DNA from: Membranihabitans marinus
GTDB taxonomy: Bacteria; Bacteroidota; Bacteroidia; Chitinophagales; Saprospiraceae
Reading direction: 5' to 3'
DNA: 64,000 nt
Assembly (NCBI RefSeq): GCF_019802045.1
Contig: NZ_JAHVHU010000009.1
Coordinates: forward strand, 1 to 64,000
The position numbers were made by a program, and so were the translations under genes. A model generated the notes under the pieces. The model made no database searches. It had not been told where the DNA came from and saw nothing but the letters and a program-made list of their open reading frames with translations. How positions within the stretch are numbered: the stretch's first letter is position 1; every line of letters starts with the position of its first letter. Below, piece by piece: positions 53,041 through 60,621 of this stretch.

Positions 53041-53730
53041 ATGAACAACACCAATTGGAAGGATGATCAGGAGCTTTTTAGCGCAATGAAAAAAGAATTA
53101 TTTTCTGCGGTCATAGGAGACGCCATGGATTCAATGAATCTCATACATCAGTTTATGCCACCCAACATCCGTCCTTTGCAAAAAGACATGGTGGTCGTTG
53201 GGCGGGCATTTCCCGTGGTGGAAGCAGATATTGGCTCATCCGTCATCAATAAAGACATCATTGACAAGCCATTCGGTGTTATGCTTGAGGCGCTGGATGA
53301 TCTGCAACCCAATGAAGTTTATATTTGTTCGGGGTCGTCGCCAAACTATGCCGTCTGGGGAGAAATAATGTCAATCAGAGCACAAAGTCTGGGCGCTGCT
53401 GGGGCTGTGCTGGACGGCTACTCCAGGGATACTGCCGGCGTATTAAAAACCGGATTTCCGACCTTTTCGTACGGGCCGTATTCACAGGATCAACAGGCCA
53501 GGGGCAAAGTGGTAGACTATCGGGTACCCATCACCATTGGAAAGGTTACTATTCATCCGGGTGATATCATCTACGGTGATTTTGACGGGGTCTGCATCAT
53601 TCCTCAGGACTTCGAGAACGAGGTCATAGAAAGAGCTTTGGAGAAAGCCAGGTCAGAAAAAATTGTCCAAAAAAAGATTCAGGAGGGGATGAGTGCGTGT
53701 GCAGCTTTTGAAAAATACGGGGTTATTTAA
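53041..53730 (+). CDS. RraA-like aldolase/decarboxylase family protein
   Basis: A 229-residue member of the RraA / HMG-CHA aldolase superfamily. The substrate and metal region is WGEIMSIRAQSLGAAGAVLDGYSRD near residues 104-128, including the arginine and aspartate conserved in class II pyruvate aldolases. GDAMDSMN lies near the N-terminus and DIIYGDFDGVCIIPQ near 178-192. Family members cleave 4-hydroxy-4-methyl-2-oxo acids or decarboxylate oxaloacetate, or (RraA proper) inhibit RNase E. In this catabolic context an aldolase or decarboxylase is far more likely than an RNase regulator. It is followed by the SDR gene after four bases. Confidence 0.85.
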   Translation: MNNTNWKDDQELFSAMKKELFSAVIGDAMDSMNLIHQFMPPNIRPLQKDMVVVGRAFPVVEADIGSSVINKDIIDKPFGVMLEALDDLQPNEVYICSGSSPNYAVWGEIMSIRAQSLGAAGAVLDGYSRDTAGVLKTGFPTFSYGPYSQDQQARGKVVDYRVPITIGKVTIHPGDIIYGDFDGVCIIPQDFENEVIERALEKARSEKIVQKKIQEGMSACAAFEKYGVI

Positions 53731-53734
53731 TACT

Positions 53735-54529
53735 ATGATGCAGGATTTGAAAGGTAAAAATATACTGATAACAGGCGGAGGGGGGAATGGGTTAGCTTCC
53801 GGAATCTGTAAAGCACTTGATCAAAACGGTGCTCAACTAATTATCAATGATGTTTCGGAAAACCATTTTACGAATCTTAGAGATAAGTATCCTCATGCTG
53901 TTTTTATCCAGGCGGATATTTCACGTGCGGAGGAAGTAGAAAAGATTTTTGAAGAAATCGAAAAGACGGTAGGGAAATTAGATGGATTGGTGAACAATGC
54001 AGGTATAGGATTGGTCGAGTACGCTCATAAAGTGGACAGCATTGGATTTGATAAGTTGTATGATGTAGACGTCAAGGGGCTTTGGCAGGTGTCAAAAAAC
54101 TTTGTAAATCATCTTCTAAAGCATGACCATCTTGGAAACATTGTGAATGTTACTTCCATACATGTTTTAAAAACCGTGGGTAAATATGCGTTGTACTCCA
54201 GTGCAAAATCTGCAGTAGAAGGGTTGACGCGGGGAATGGCCGTTGAATTGGGCAAAAATAATATACGGGTTAATTCGGTTGGACCCGGGTTCGTACATTC
54301 TGATCAAAATATACACTTACTTCAATCTCTTACCGATGACCCGGAAAAATGGGTCGATGACCATGTTAATCATTATCAGGTTGTTAATCGGGTGATGGAA
54401 CCAGTAAAGTGTGGAAATGTCATTGCCTTTTTATTATCACAGCTCAGCGAAGGAGTGACAGGACAATCAATTTACGTAGATCATGGGACATCTCTAATGC
54501 TTTATGGAAACGACTTTATAAAGAAATAA
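53735..54529 (+). CDS. SDR-family oxidoreductase
   Basis: A 264-residue classical short-chain dehydrogenase/reductase. The nucleotide motif is ILITGGGGNGLA near residue 9, NNAGIG is near 87, and the catalytic set is Ser in VTSIH and Y-S-S-A-K in ALYSSAKSAVEG. I start at the first of two adjacent ATGs, four bases after the RraA stop; a start overlapping the upstream gene would add an unlikely extension. It probably oxidises a hydroxy group of a sugar acid with NAD(P)+. The next gene begins within six bases. Confidence 0.9.
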   Translation: MMQDLKGKNILITGGGGNGLASGICKALDQNGAQLIINDVSENHFTNLRDKYPHAVFIQADISRAEEVEKIFEEIEKTVGKLDGLVNNAGIGLVEYAHKVDSIGFDKLYDVDVKGLWQVSKNFVNHLLKHDHLGNIVNVTSIHVLKTVGKYALYSSAKSAVEGLTRGMAVELGKNNIRVNSVGPGFVHSDQNIHLLQSLTDDPEKWVDDHVNHYQVVNRVMEPVKCGNVIAFLLSQLSEGVTGQSIYVDHGTSLMLYGNDFIKK

Positions 54530-54535
54530 GTGAAT

Positions 54536-55672
54536 ATGAAGATCTCAAGGATTGCATGCTTTGAAGTAATAGTACCAGCGAAGAAAGGATCTGTAGAGAG
54601 CAAGTCTATCAATAAACCACTGCATAAATTAGAGTCCGGTGTTCAGAAAGCATGGACGATGCAATTTGATCAGGTTTCTAAACTAATCGTGAAACTGGAG
54701 CTGGATGGTGGTATTGTCGGGTGGGGGGAGTTGTATCGTGGGCACAGTTGGCAGAACGTTTCAGACATTGCGGCTATATTGATTGACATGGATATAAATT
54801 CGATAACCTTACAGAAACTTCCATTTTCATATTGTCGGGAGTACGATGGATTTGAGTGCGCGATCTGGGATGCCTATGCCAAAGTACACCACATGCAGGT
54901 TGTAGATTTATTGGGAGGAGCGGTACAAGATAAAGTCAGAGTAGGCGCCTGGTCGAGTCACAGGAATATGGAAGATATTGCAGAATTGGTTGGTAATTTT
55001 ACAAATCAAGGATATGACTGTATTAAATTCAAATGCGATTTGGAAGACGAGGTGGTGCAATGGAGTGCGGCTGTACACGCTGCAAATCCTCAAATGAAGA
55101 TCATTCTGGATCCTAATGAGCGGTGGCTCAATGTGTATGAAGTCAAAAAAAGATTGAAACCTTTGTCGGAGATAGGAAATGTGCTGTGCATCGAAGATCC
55201 CATTTCCCGATGGAAATTGAATGATTTTCATTTACTCCGGAATTTTTCATCTGTTCCAATTGCACTGCATGTGGCTTTGCCATATATCCAGCACGGCCAA
55301 AGGATAAAAGATGCTATTCAGGCCATCCAGAATAATGCCGTCGATGGATTCAACTTTAATGGGTGTTTGTCTGATTTCCAAAGGTTGTCAAATATTGCGG
55401 CGGCGGCTGAAATCCCCTGCTGGCACGGTTCAGAGATCGATTTGGGAATCCTCGAAGCGAGATATGTACATTCGGCCATTGCTTCTACGGCATGTACCTG
55501 GCCGAGTGATATATTTGGCAGATTGATTCGAGAACATGATCTGCTCAAACAACCCATTCGGATTGATCCGCCTTATGCTTATCTTCCGGATGGACCGGGT
55601 CTGGGTGTGGAAGTGGATGAGGAGGCTGTCAGACATTATATGATACGACATAAAGAATTTAAATTAGCATGA
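54536..55672 (+). CDS. Enolase-superfamily protein (mandelate racemase/muconate lactonising type)
   Basis: A 378-residue enolase-superfamily protein, normally a Mg2+-dependent dehydratase or racemase of sugar acids. The capping domain (about 1-120) precedes a barrel with K164-F-K166 (KFKCD), metal ligand D192 in ILDPNERW and metal ligand E220 in CIEDP. The third metal ligand, usually a Glu or Asp after the fifth strand, is not evident: the strand reads PIALHVALPY, with H245-V246 there. The C-terminal WHGSEIDLGI is also unusual. The enzyme may use a different metal site or reaction. I start at the ATG at 54536; a GTG at 54530 is in frame. It overlaps RidA by ATGA. Confidence 0.87.
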   Translation: MKISRIACFEVIVPAKKGSVESKSINKPLHKLESGVQKAWTMQFDQVSKLIVKLELDGGIVGWGELYRGHSWQNVSDIAAILIDMDINSITLQKLPFSYCREYDGFECAIWDAYAKVHHMQVVDLLGGAVQDKVRVGAWSSHRNMEDIAELVGNFTNQGYDCIKFKCDLEDEVVQWSAAVHAANPQMKIILDPNERWLNVYEVKKRLKPLSEIGNVLCIEDPISRWKLNDFHLLRNFSSVPIALHVALPYIQHGQRIKDAIQAIQNNAVDGFNFNGCLSDFQRLSNIAAAAEIPCWHGSEIDLGILEARYVHSAIASTACTWPSDIFGRLIREHDLLKQPIRIDPPYAYLPDGPGLGVEVDEEAVRHYMIRHKEFKLA

Positions 55673-56076
55673 AAGAAACTACCAGAAAACATCTAAGCAA
55701 ATCATTGCCTGCCTCAGCAAAGCAGCATAAAACAGCCGGTCCTTACTCTCCTGTGTTAGTGGTAGATCCAGGGAAATTAGTGGTTTTATCAGGACAGGCT
55801 GCGATTGATGAAGACGGAAAGATTGTGGGTGAGACCATTGAAGAACAAACCCTGTATATGATGCAGAACTGTAAAATTCATTTGTCTGTGGCTGGTTGTG
55901 GGCTTAATGATGTGTTTAAGGTGACAGTCTATTTGAAAAATATGGATGATTGGCCTGCCTTCAATGCAATTTATAAAGATTACTTTGAGGAACCTCGCCC
56001 GGTGCGAACTGCAGTACAAGCCGGTTTAATCGGTGAATTATTAGTTGAAATTGAAATTTGGGCTACGACGTCATGA
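55669..56076 (+). CDS. RidA (YjgF/YER057c/UK114) family protein
   Basis: A 135-residue RidA-fold trimeric protein. It shows the opening GPYSPVLVVDPGKLVVLSGQ, the helix EEQTLYMMQNCKIHLSVAG, VFKVTVYLKNMDDWPAFNAIY and, at the end, RPVRTAVQAGLIGELLVEIEIWA; the first or second Arg of RPVRT is the catalytic Arg105 of E. coli RidA. RidA proteins hydrolyse enamine/imine intermediates or related products. In this operon it likely removes a reactive intermediate of the pathway. Its start overlaps the enolase-superfamily stop and its stop overlaps the creatininase-family start. Confidence 0.92.
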   Translation: MKETTRKHLSKSLPASAKQHKTAGPYSPVLVVDPGKLVVLSGQAAIDEDGKIVGETIEEQTLYMMQNCKIHLSVAGCGLNDVFKVTVYLKNMDDWPAFNAIYKDYFEEPRPVRTAVQAGLIGELLVEIEIWATTS

Positions 56077-56840
56077 TCTGGGAAGAATTAAGCAGCCTAC
56101 AGTTAGCGAAGGCAGGGAAAAGCTTGCCGGTTATGGTTAATATCTCGGCTACAGAACAGCATGGGAATCATTTACCGCTGGGCACGGATCGTATCATCGG
56201 TGATTATTTTTGTAGAAAACTAAACGATAGAATAGCTGATAAAGTCCTTTTGTTGCCCAATTTGTCCATCGGTTATTCCAGGCATCATCTGGGTTTTCCA
56301 GGCACACTAAGCCTTAGTCATTCCACGCTCATAGCACAACTGGAAGAGATCGTGGATTCGGTTTTTGCACATAAGTTTACAAAATTCATCTTGTTTAATA
56401 GTCATGGGGGAAACCAGGCATTGGGCCAGGTGTTTATTGAAAAAATGGGGGATAAATATCCACACGGTCATTTCTTTATGATGAATTGGTTCCGTTTGGC
56501 AGTTGAAGAACTGCGTAAATTGTCAGAGTCCGGGCCTGGGGGGATTGGCCATGGTGGTGAATTTGAGACTTCATTAATGCTGCGAATAGCACCACATCTC
56601 GTTGATGAGAATAATATTTCGTCCATGAGGAACATTCCCACCTTTTCCTGGGCAGAAGGAGATCTTTTGCAGGGCGCAGAAGTATCCTATTACCGATCCA
56701 TGTCATCTATGACAAAAAATGGTATTTATGGGGACCCACGCTTTGCGACCGCTGACAAAGGTGCAAAAATAGAAAAGGTTGTAGTGACACGGATGACAGA
56801 AATAGTAAATGATATTTTCAATATCTCCGCGAGTGAGTAG
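56073..56840 (+). CDS. Creatininase-family amidohydrolase
   Basis: A 255-residue protein starting at the ATG that overlaps the RidA stop (ATGA at 56073). Creatininase-family metal and substrate motifs are ISATEQHGNHLPLGTD (E28, H30, D39), FNSHGGNQALG and GIGHGGEFETSLML. The family hydrolyses cyclic amides or lactam-like rings (creatinine, some formamides) with Zn or Mn. In a sugar or sugar-acid operon it may open a lactam or lactone-like ring. It is the last gene of the RraA-SDR-enolase-RidA-creatininase set. Confidence 0.9.
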   Translation: MIWEELSSLQLAKAGKSLPVMVNISATEQHGNHLPLGTDRIIGDYFCRKLNDRIADKVLLLPNLSIGYSRHHLGFPGTLSLSHSTLIAQLEEIVDSVFAHKFTKFILFNSHGGNQALGQVFIEKMGDKYPHGHFFMMNWFRLAVEELRKLSESGPGGIGHGGEFETSLMLRIAPHLVDENNISSMRNIPTFSWAEGDLLQGAEVSYYRSMSSMTKNGIYGDPRFATADKGAKIEKVVVTRMTEIVNDIFNISASE

Positions 56841-56900
56841 CTAGTCACGAGAAATATCTCGGTATCTCTGGTACGATATATGTGCTTAGAAGTACTTGCC

Positions 56901-56939
56901 GACGAATTATTCGTCCTGATTGTCGTTTATATCGACGAA
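56901..56939. promoter_or_regulatory. Palindromic operator candidates before the XRE-S24 repressor
   Basis: GACGAA-TTA-TTCGTC at 56901-56915 is a perfect palindrome with a three-base centre. A second site at 56922-56936 reads GTCG-TTTATAT-CGAC and continues into another GACGAA half-site (56934-56939). The repeated GACGAA/TTCGTC half-sites end 18 bp before the ATG of the repressor gene, the classical arrangement for auto-regulation by a CI/LexA-like protein. Confidence 0.6.
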
Positions 56940-56956
56940 AATGGGTATCTTACATC

Positions 56957-57730
56957 ATGTTTGGAAAGAATCTTGTGTATTTAAGGAAAGCGCATAACTG
57001 GACCCAGGCTGAACTGGCGGACCGGCTGGACATTGCTCGAACCACCCTTGGAGATTATGAGCGGGAGAAAACAGAGCCCAATTTTGAGATGCTCACCCAA
57101 TTGGCGGACCTGTTCAATATTGATATCGATGCACTCATTACCAGGGCAGTCTATCAGGAAGGGGTCAACATCCAACCTTCTTCTGAGCAAGTCAAAAGAT
57201 ATGTGGATCCGTCGTCTGAGTATTTGCAGGCCATTGATTTAGTGGAGACCAAAGCGGAAGCAGGGTACCTGGAGAGCTTTCAGGATCCGGAATATATCCG
57301 GGATTTGCCGAAGCTTTATTTGCCCTATTTGCCAAAAAATGAGTACCGTGGATTTGAAATAGAAGGTGATTCCATGTTGCCGATGGAATCTGGATCTGTG
57401 ATTATCGGTGTGAAGGTGGAGAGCTTGGAAGCCTTGCGTAATCAGCGGACTTACATCATCATAACCAAACGCGAAGGGATGGTTTACAAACGGATTCAGA
57501 AAAACCTGGCAGGGAATTTCCTAACTGCTATATCTGATAATCCGTTGTTCCCCGCTTATGACATAGACTATGATTCCATCGCTGAGATCTGGCAGTATTA
57601 TGCCCATCTGGGATTTTCGGATCAGTCGCCGGAATCGTATTTGGGAGGGATGGTCGACCGTGATATGTCAGAACGGATTGGAGATATTCAGCAGAAGGTG
57701 ACTGAAATCTATGATCGAACCACCACTTGA
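56957..57730 (+). CDS. XRE-family repressor with S24 (LexA/CI-like) peptidase domain
   Basis: A 257-residue regulator. An N-terminal HTH_3 domain covers about residues 3-58 (KNLVYLRKAHNWTQAELADRLDIARTTLGDYE). A C-terminal S24 domain spans about 125-215. The candidate Ser-Lys dyad is Ser in EGDSMLP and Lys in MVYKRI, as in LexA; AG in the linker (EAGYL) could be a self-cleavage site. I start at the ATG at 56957, where homologues begin; an upstream in-frame ATG would add 25 basic residues and overlap the operator candidates. It is a single gene and likely represses itself. The signal that releases it is unknown; DNA damage is possible but not shown. Confidence 0.88.
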   Translation: MFGKNLVYLRKAHNWTQAELADRLDIARTTLGDYEREKTEPNFEMLTQLADLFNIDIDALITRAVYQEGVNIQPSSEQVKRYVDPSSEYLQAIDLVETKAEAGYLESFQDPEYIRDLPKLYLPYLPKNEYRGFEIEGDSMLPMESGSVIIGVKVESLEALRNQRTYIIITKREGMVYKRIQKNLAGNFLTAISDNPLFPAYDIDYDSIAEIWQYYAHLGFSDQSPESYLGGMVDRDMSERIGDIQQKVTEIYDRTTT

Positions 57731-57853
57731 AAACCCCGGAACCCAGCTTATGGACCATGGGTCTGGTCGGGATCTATCAAAACGCTATGGAAATCAATAA
57801 ACAGTGCTGAAAAGGTAAATCACCCGCAAGATTGAACCTCGCCCGGCACAAAA

Positions 57854-57883
57854 AAAAGCACCTCCGGTCTTGAAGGTGCTTTT
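57854..57883. terminator. Bidirectional intrinsic terminator
   Basis: AAAAGCACCT (57854-57863) and AGGTGCTTTT (57874-57883) form a perfect 10-bp stem with a ten-base loop, with A tracts before and T after in both directions. It sits between the XRE-S24 gene (rightward) and rplI (leftward), serving both convergent transcripts. Confidence 0.85.
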
Positions 57884-57910
57884 AATAGTATTCTAATTCG
57901 GTAGATAAAC

Positions 57911-58357
57911 CTATTCACTGACCACTTCAAAAGAAATATTTCCTTTGACCTCTTTGTGGAAAGCTATTTCTGCCTGATATGTACCCAGGGTCTTTACTTC
58001 TTCGACTAAACTGATTTTTTTACGTGGAATATCAGTGCCCAATTGCTCTTTAATTGCCTGAGAAATCTGAAGAGCGGTGACACTTCCAAAAATCTTTCCT
58101 TCTGCCCCTGACTTGGCACCAATGCGGAGCACTTTTCCGTCAAGCGAATCTGCGATCTCTTTGTAATCAGAAAGTTTTTCGAGCTCTTTGGCCTCTTCCC
58201 GTTGTAAAATGTGGTTTAGTGTTTTGAGATTGGATTTGTTAGCTGCTTTGGCCAAACCTTGAGGTATAAGATAATTCCTGGCAAAACCGGGCTTTACCGA
58301 TACGACGTCGTGCTTTTCACCTAACTTTTCTATATCTTTTAAAAGTATAATGTCCAT
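57911..58357 (-). CDS. rplI: Large ribosomal subunit protein bL9
   Basis: A 148-residue protein of the standard two-domain bL9 shape. The N-terminal domain is MDIILLKDIEKLGEKHDVVSVKPGFARNYLIPQGLA, followed by a long charged helix and a C-terminal domain with the conserved GSVTALQISQAIKEQLG. It binds 23S rRNA at the L1 stalk base. It is the third gene of the leftward rpsF-rpsR-rplI operon, 28 bp after rpsR, and is followed by a strong terminator. Confidence 0.97.
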   Translation of the reverse strand: MDIILLKDIEKLGEKHDVVSVKPGFARNYLIPQGLAKAANKSNLKTLNHILQREEAKELEKLSDYKEIADSLDGKVLRIGAKSGAEGKIFGSVTALQISQAIKEQLGTDIPRKKISLVEEVKTLGTYQAEIAFHKEVKGNISFEVVSE

Positions 58358-58385
58358 TGTAATGTTAATTTGATCGGTGATAGAA

Positions 58386-58652
58386 TTACTTCATAAGGTC
58401 GGTCACGTAAGGCAAGATAGCCAGGTGCCGAGCTCTTTTTACGGCAACAGCTAGTTTCCGCTGGTATTTCAGGGAGTTTCCCGTAATTCGTCGTGGAAGA
58501 ATTTTTCCTTGTTCGTTCAAAAACTTCTTCAAAAACTCGGGATCTTTGTAATCTACATGTTTAATGCCGTATCGTTTGAACCGGCAGTATTTTTTCTTAT
58601 TCTGACCAATATTTGGATTTGACAGGAACTTTATATCGTCTCTCTTTGCCAT
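58386..58652 (-). CDS. rpsR: Small ribosomal subunit protein bS18
   Basis: An 88-residue protein with the bS18 core ([27 protein letters not shown], then [35 protein letters not shown]). It pairs with bS6 on the platform of the 30S subunit. In the Flavobacterium johnsoniae ribosome, bS18, bS6 and bS21 hold the 3' end of 16S rRNA and hide the anti-Shine-Dalgarno sequence; the lack of SD motifs in this window is consistent with that. The gene lies between rpsF and rplI. Confidence 0.97.
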   Translation of the reverse strand: MAKRDDIKFLSNPNIGQNKKKYCRFKRYGIKHVDYKDPEFLKKFLNEQGKILPRRITGNSLKYQRKLAVAVKRARHLAILPYVTDLMK

Positions 58653-58679
58653 TTTTTTTAATTTTTAATGCTTACTAAA

Positions 58680-59099
58680 TTATTCTTCTTCTCCACCTGC
58701 GACTACTTTCGCAGCTTTTTTAGGTTGCTCCTCCTTCGGTGCATTCTCTTCTTTGGGAAGCGATTTGCCGATGCGGCCATTTCGCTTGTCATCGTTGTAC
58801 TGAACTGCAAATTTGTCCAGTTTGATCAACAAATAGCGAATGACCCGTTCGTCTCTTTTAAGCGCGAGTTCGAGTTTTTTAACGATCTCTCCTGTTTCTG
58901 AGGTGAATTCGAGGCTGTAGTATACCCCGGTGGAGCGTTTGTTAATCGGGTAAGCAAGTTGACGAAGACCGATGTCCTGCAAGTCAACAATGTTACAATT
59001 TTCACTTTTTAAGTGGTCAACGTAGTTTTGTGCCGTCGACTTTATCTCCTCGGTCGACAATACAGGATCTACGATGAAGGTAACTTCATATGTCCGCAT
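58680..59099 (-). CDS. rpsF: Small ribosomal subunit protein bS6
   Basis: A 139-residue protein with the bS6 fold (MRTYEVTFIVDPVLSTEEI, QLAYPINKRSTGVYYSLEF, RDERVIRYLLIKLDKF). The C-terminal tail of about 35 residues is longer than in E. coli before its glutamate run, and is rich in Lys, Pro and Glu (EENAPKEEQPKKAAKVV). It forms a heterodimer with bS18. First gene of the leftward rpsF-rpsR-rplI operon. Confidence 0.96.
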   Translation of the reverse strand: MRTYEVTFIVDPVLSTEEIKSTAQNYVDHLKSENCNIVDLQDIGLRQLAYPINKRSTGVYYSLEFTSETGEIVKKLELALKRDERVIRYLLIKLDKFAVQYNDDKRNGRIGKSLPKEENAPKEEQPKKAAKVVAGGEEE

Positions 59100-59212
59100 G
59101 GTTTAGTAGTTTGTAGCCCAATCTATTATGATTTTATTGAGCGCGGTTAAGATAATGGAGCGCAAAGATAGGTAAATTATTTGTTTCTGTGTAATATATT
59201 GTGTATTGCTCT

Positions 59213-60457
59213 TTATTTTCTCACCCAGCTTATCGGAAGATCAGTTTGGTACTGACCGGCTAGCATGGGATTTTGCTCATTTTTTGTATATTTCCGGACT
59301 CCTGTACGAATGTAATGGTAAAGTTCTTGAATGGTGACAATCTGGTCTCGGTTGATATCCGCTTCGCCTTTCATCCCTTCTATTAAAAAGTATGAGAATA
59401 CCCCTTGACGTAAACCACTGGCTTCTTTGCTGTATTCAGTTTCTTTGGAGGAGAGGAGAAATGCAGTACCTCCGGTGGATTGGGAGATTTGTTGATAAAA
59501 ATCTTGCAACTGGGAGAGATTGGGTGTTCTGCTGGCCAGTAAACTCCCGCTAAAGCAGGCATCGGCCATAAATAATTTTTGTTTCGCTTGACTCGATGCT
59601 AAATATTTACGCAAACTTAGATAAGGTATTCTGTGGCGGTAGCCATCGGAATCCGCCGGGAGAAAATAACCATCCAGTCCGTGACCTGCAAAATAACAAA
59701 TAATGACATCATTTTCGTCCGCCTTTGCAGACACCGTTTTCATAGCATGGACGATGTTTTCTTTGACCGCACTTTCATCAATGAGTATATGAATGTTTTC
59801 ATCGGGAATTGCGCCACCTTCCGGGCTTTTCAAAAAAGCATAAATCCGGTAAGCATCATCATCTGAATACTTTAGAGTTTTAAAATTTTCGTACCGGCTG
59901 ACCCCTACAATGACGGCGTAAATATTGACGTCACCTTTTTGAGGTTGAGGTCGAGGTCGAGGTCGAGGTCGAGATTGAGGCTGAGGCTGAGGCTGAGAGT
60001 GATTTTGTGCATGGGACGCTGTCTGGTTGGATTGCAGTTTGCCGTCCTTCCACAGCCCAGATATTTTGCTGCCATCTTGGCGGACCAGCGTGCCTTGTCC
60101 ATTGGGTCGGTCTGTTTCAAAAAAACCTGTATATGCACTGCCATCTTTAAAGGTGTAGGTGCCCATGCCTTCCATAAAATTATTTTTGAACTGTCCGGAA
60201 TACTTAGCGCCATTGGAGAACAATAGGACGCCTTCTCCGGCTTTTTTACCATTTTCCCAATCACCTTTATAGAGGTTGCCATTGGAGTAAAGCAGGGTGC
60301 CTTTTCCATTTGGTTTTCCTTTTTGAAATGCGCCTTCATAGACTGCTTGGTTGGTGTATTTGAATTTTCCGGATCCATTGTAACAGTTTCCGGAAAGGCA
60401 TTGACCAAGGCCGTAGAATGGTAAAAGGATAGCCAATGAAAAGAGCCAGTTTCTCAT
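59213..60457 (-). CDS. Secreted MORN-repeat / caspase-family (C14) fusion protein
   Basis: A 414-residue exported protein with a signal peptide (about 1-18). Residues 27-140 carry about five MORN repeats (YEGAFQKGKPNGKGTL, YKGDWENGKKAGEGVL, YSGQFKNNFMEGMGTY, YTGFFETDRPNGQGTL). A low-complexity Gln/Pro then Arg/Pro linker (about 153-174) follows, encoded by a hexanucleotide tandem repeat. The caspase-like p20 domain (about 177-400) has the catalytic dyad H259 in YFAGHG and C301 in ADACFSG. It should cut after basic or acidic residues outside the inner membrane, with the MORN repeats possibly binding lipid or protein partners. The biological role is unknown; a paracaspase/orthocaspase-type role in stress or defence is possible. 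Confidence 0.9.
   Translation of the reverse strand: MRNWLFSLAILLPFYGLGQCLSGNCYNGSGKFKYTNQAVYEGAFQKGKPNGKGTLLYSNGNLYKGDWENGKKAGEGVLLFSNGAKYSGQFKNNFMEGMGTYTFKDGSAYTGFFETDRPNGQGTLVRQDGSKISGLWKDGKLQSNQTASHAQNHSQPQPQPQSRPRPRPRPQPQKGDVNIYAVIVGVSRYENFKTLKYSDDDAYRIYAFLKSPEGGAIPDENIHILIDESAVKENIVHAMKTVSAKADENDVIICYFAGHGLDGYFLPADSDGYRHRIPYLSLRKYLASSQAKQKLFMADACFSGSLLASRTPNLSQLQDFYQQISQSTGGTAFLLSSKETEYSKEASGLRQGVFSYFLIEGMKGEADINRDQIVTIQELYHYIRTGVRKYTKNEQNPMLAGQYQTDLPISWVRK
59941..59997. repeat. Hexanucleotide tandem repeat inside the MORN-caspase gene
   Basis: On the plus strand the stretch consists of consecutive 6-bp units: GAGGTT, four GAGGTC, GAGATT, three GAGGCT and a degenerate end. On the coding strand it specifies alternating Gln-Pro and Arg-Pro dipeptides in the linker between MORN repeats and caspase domain. 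Because the unit is a multiple of three, slippage would change linker length without a frameshift. Confidence 0.85.
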
Positions 60458-60621
60458 AAATCTTATGTGGTTTTTGAGTAAGGGCTTATTTCAGAATATT
60501 CGATATATTTGTGTGAAAATGTGCTATTAGAACCCCTGATCCCGTAAATTATTATTTGTTTATTTGTTAAATTACCTCCGAGCCTTTTGGCCCTTGGGCA
60601 ATGGATTTTAAAAAAGATATT

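Noticed and set aside
59941-60000. Short tandem repeat considered as a CRISPR fragment
   Set aside because: The units are six bases with no spacers and encode a protein linker in a clear gene.
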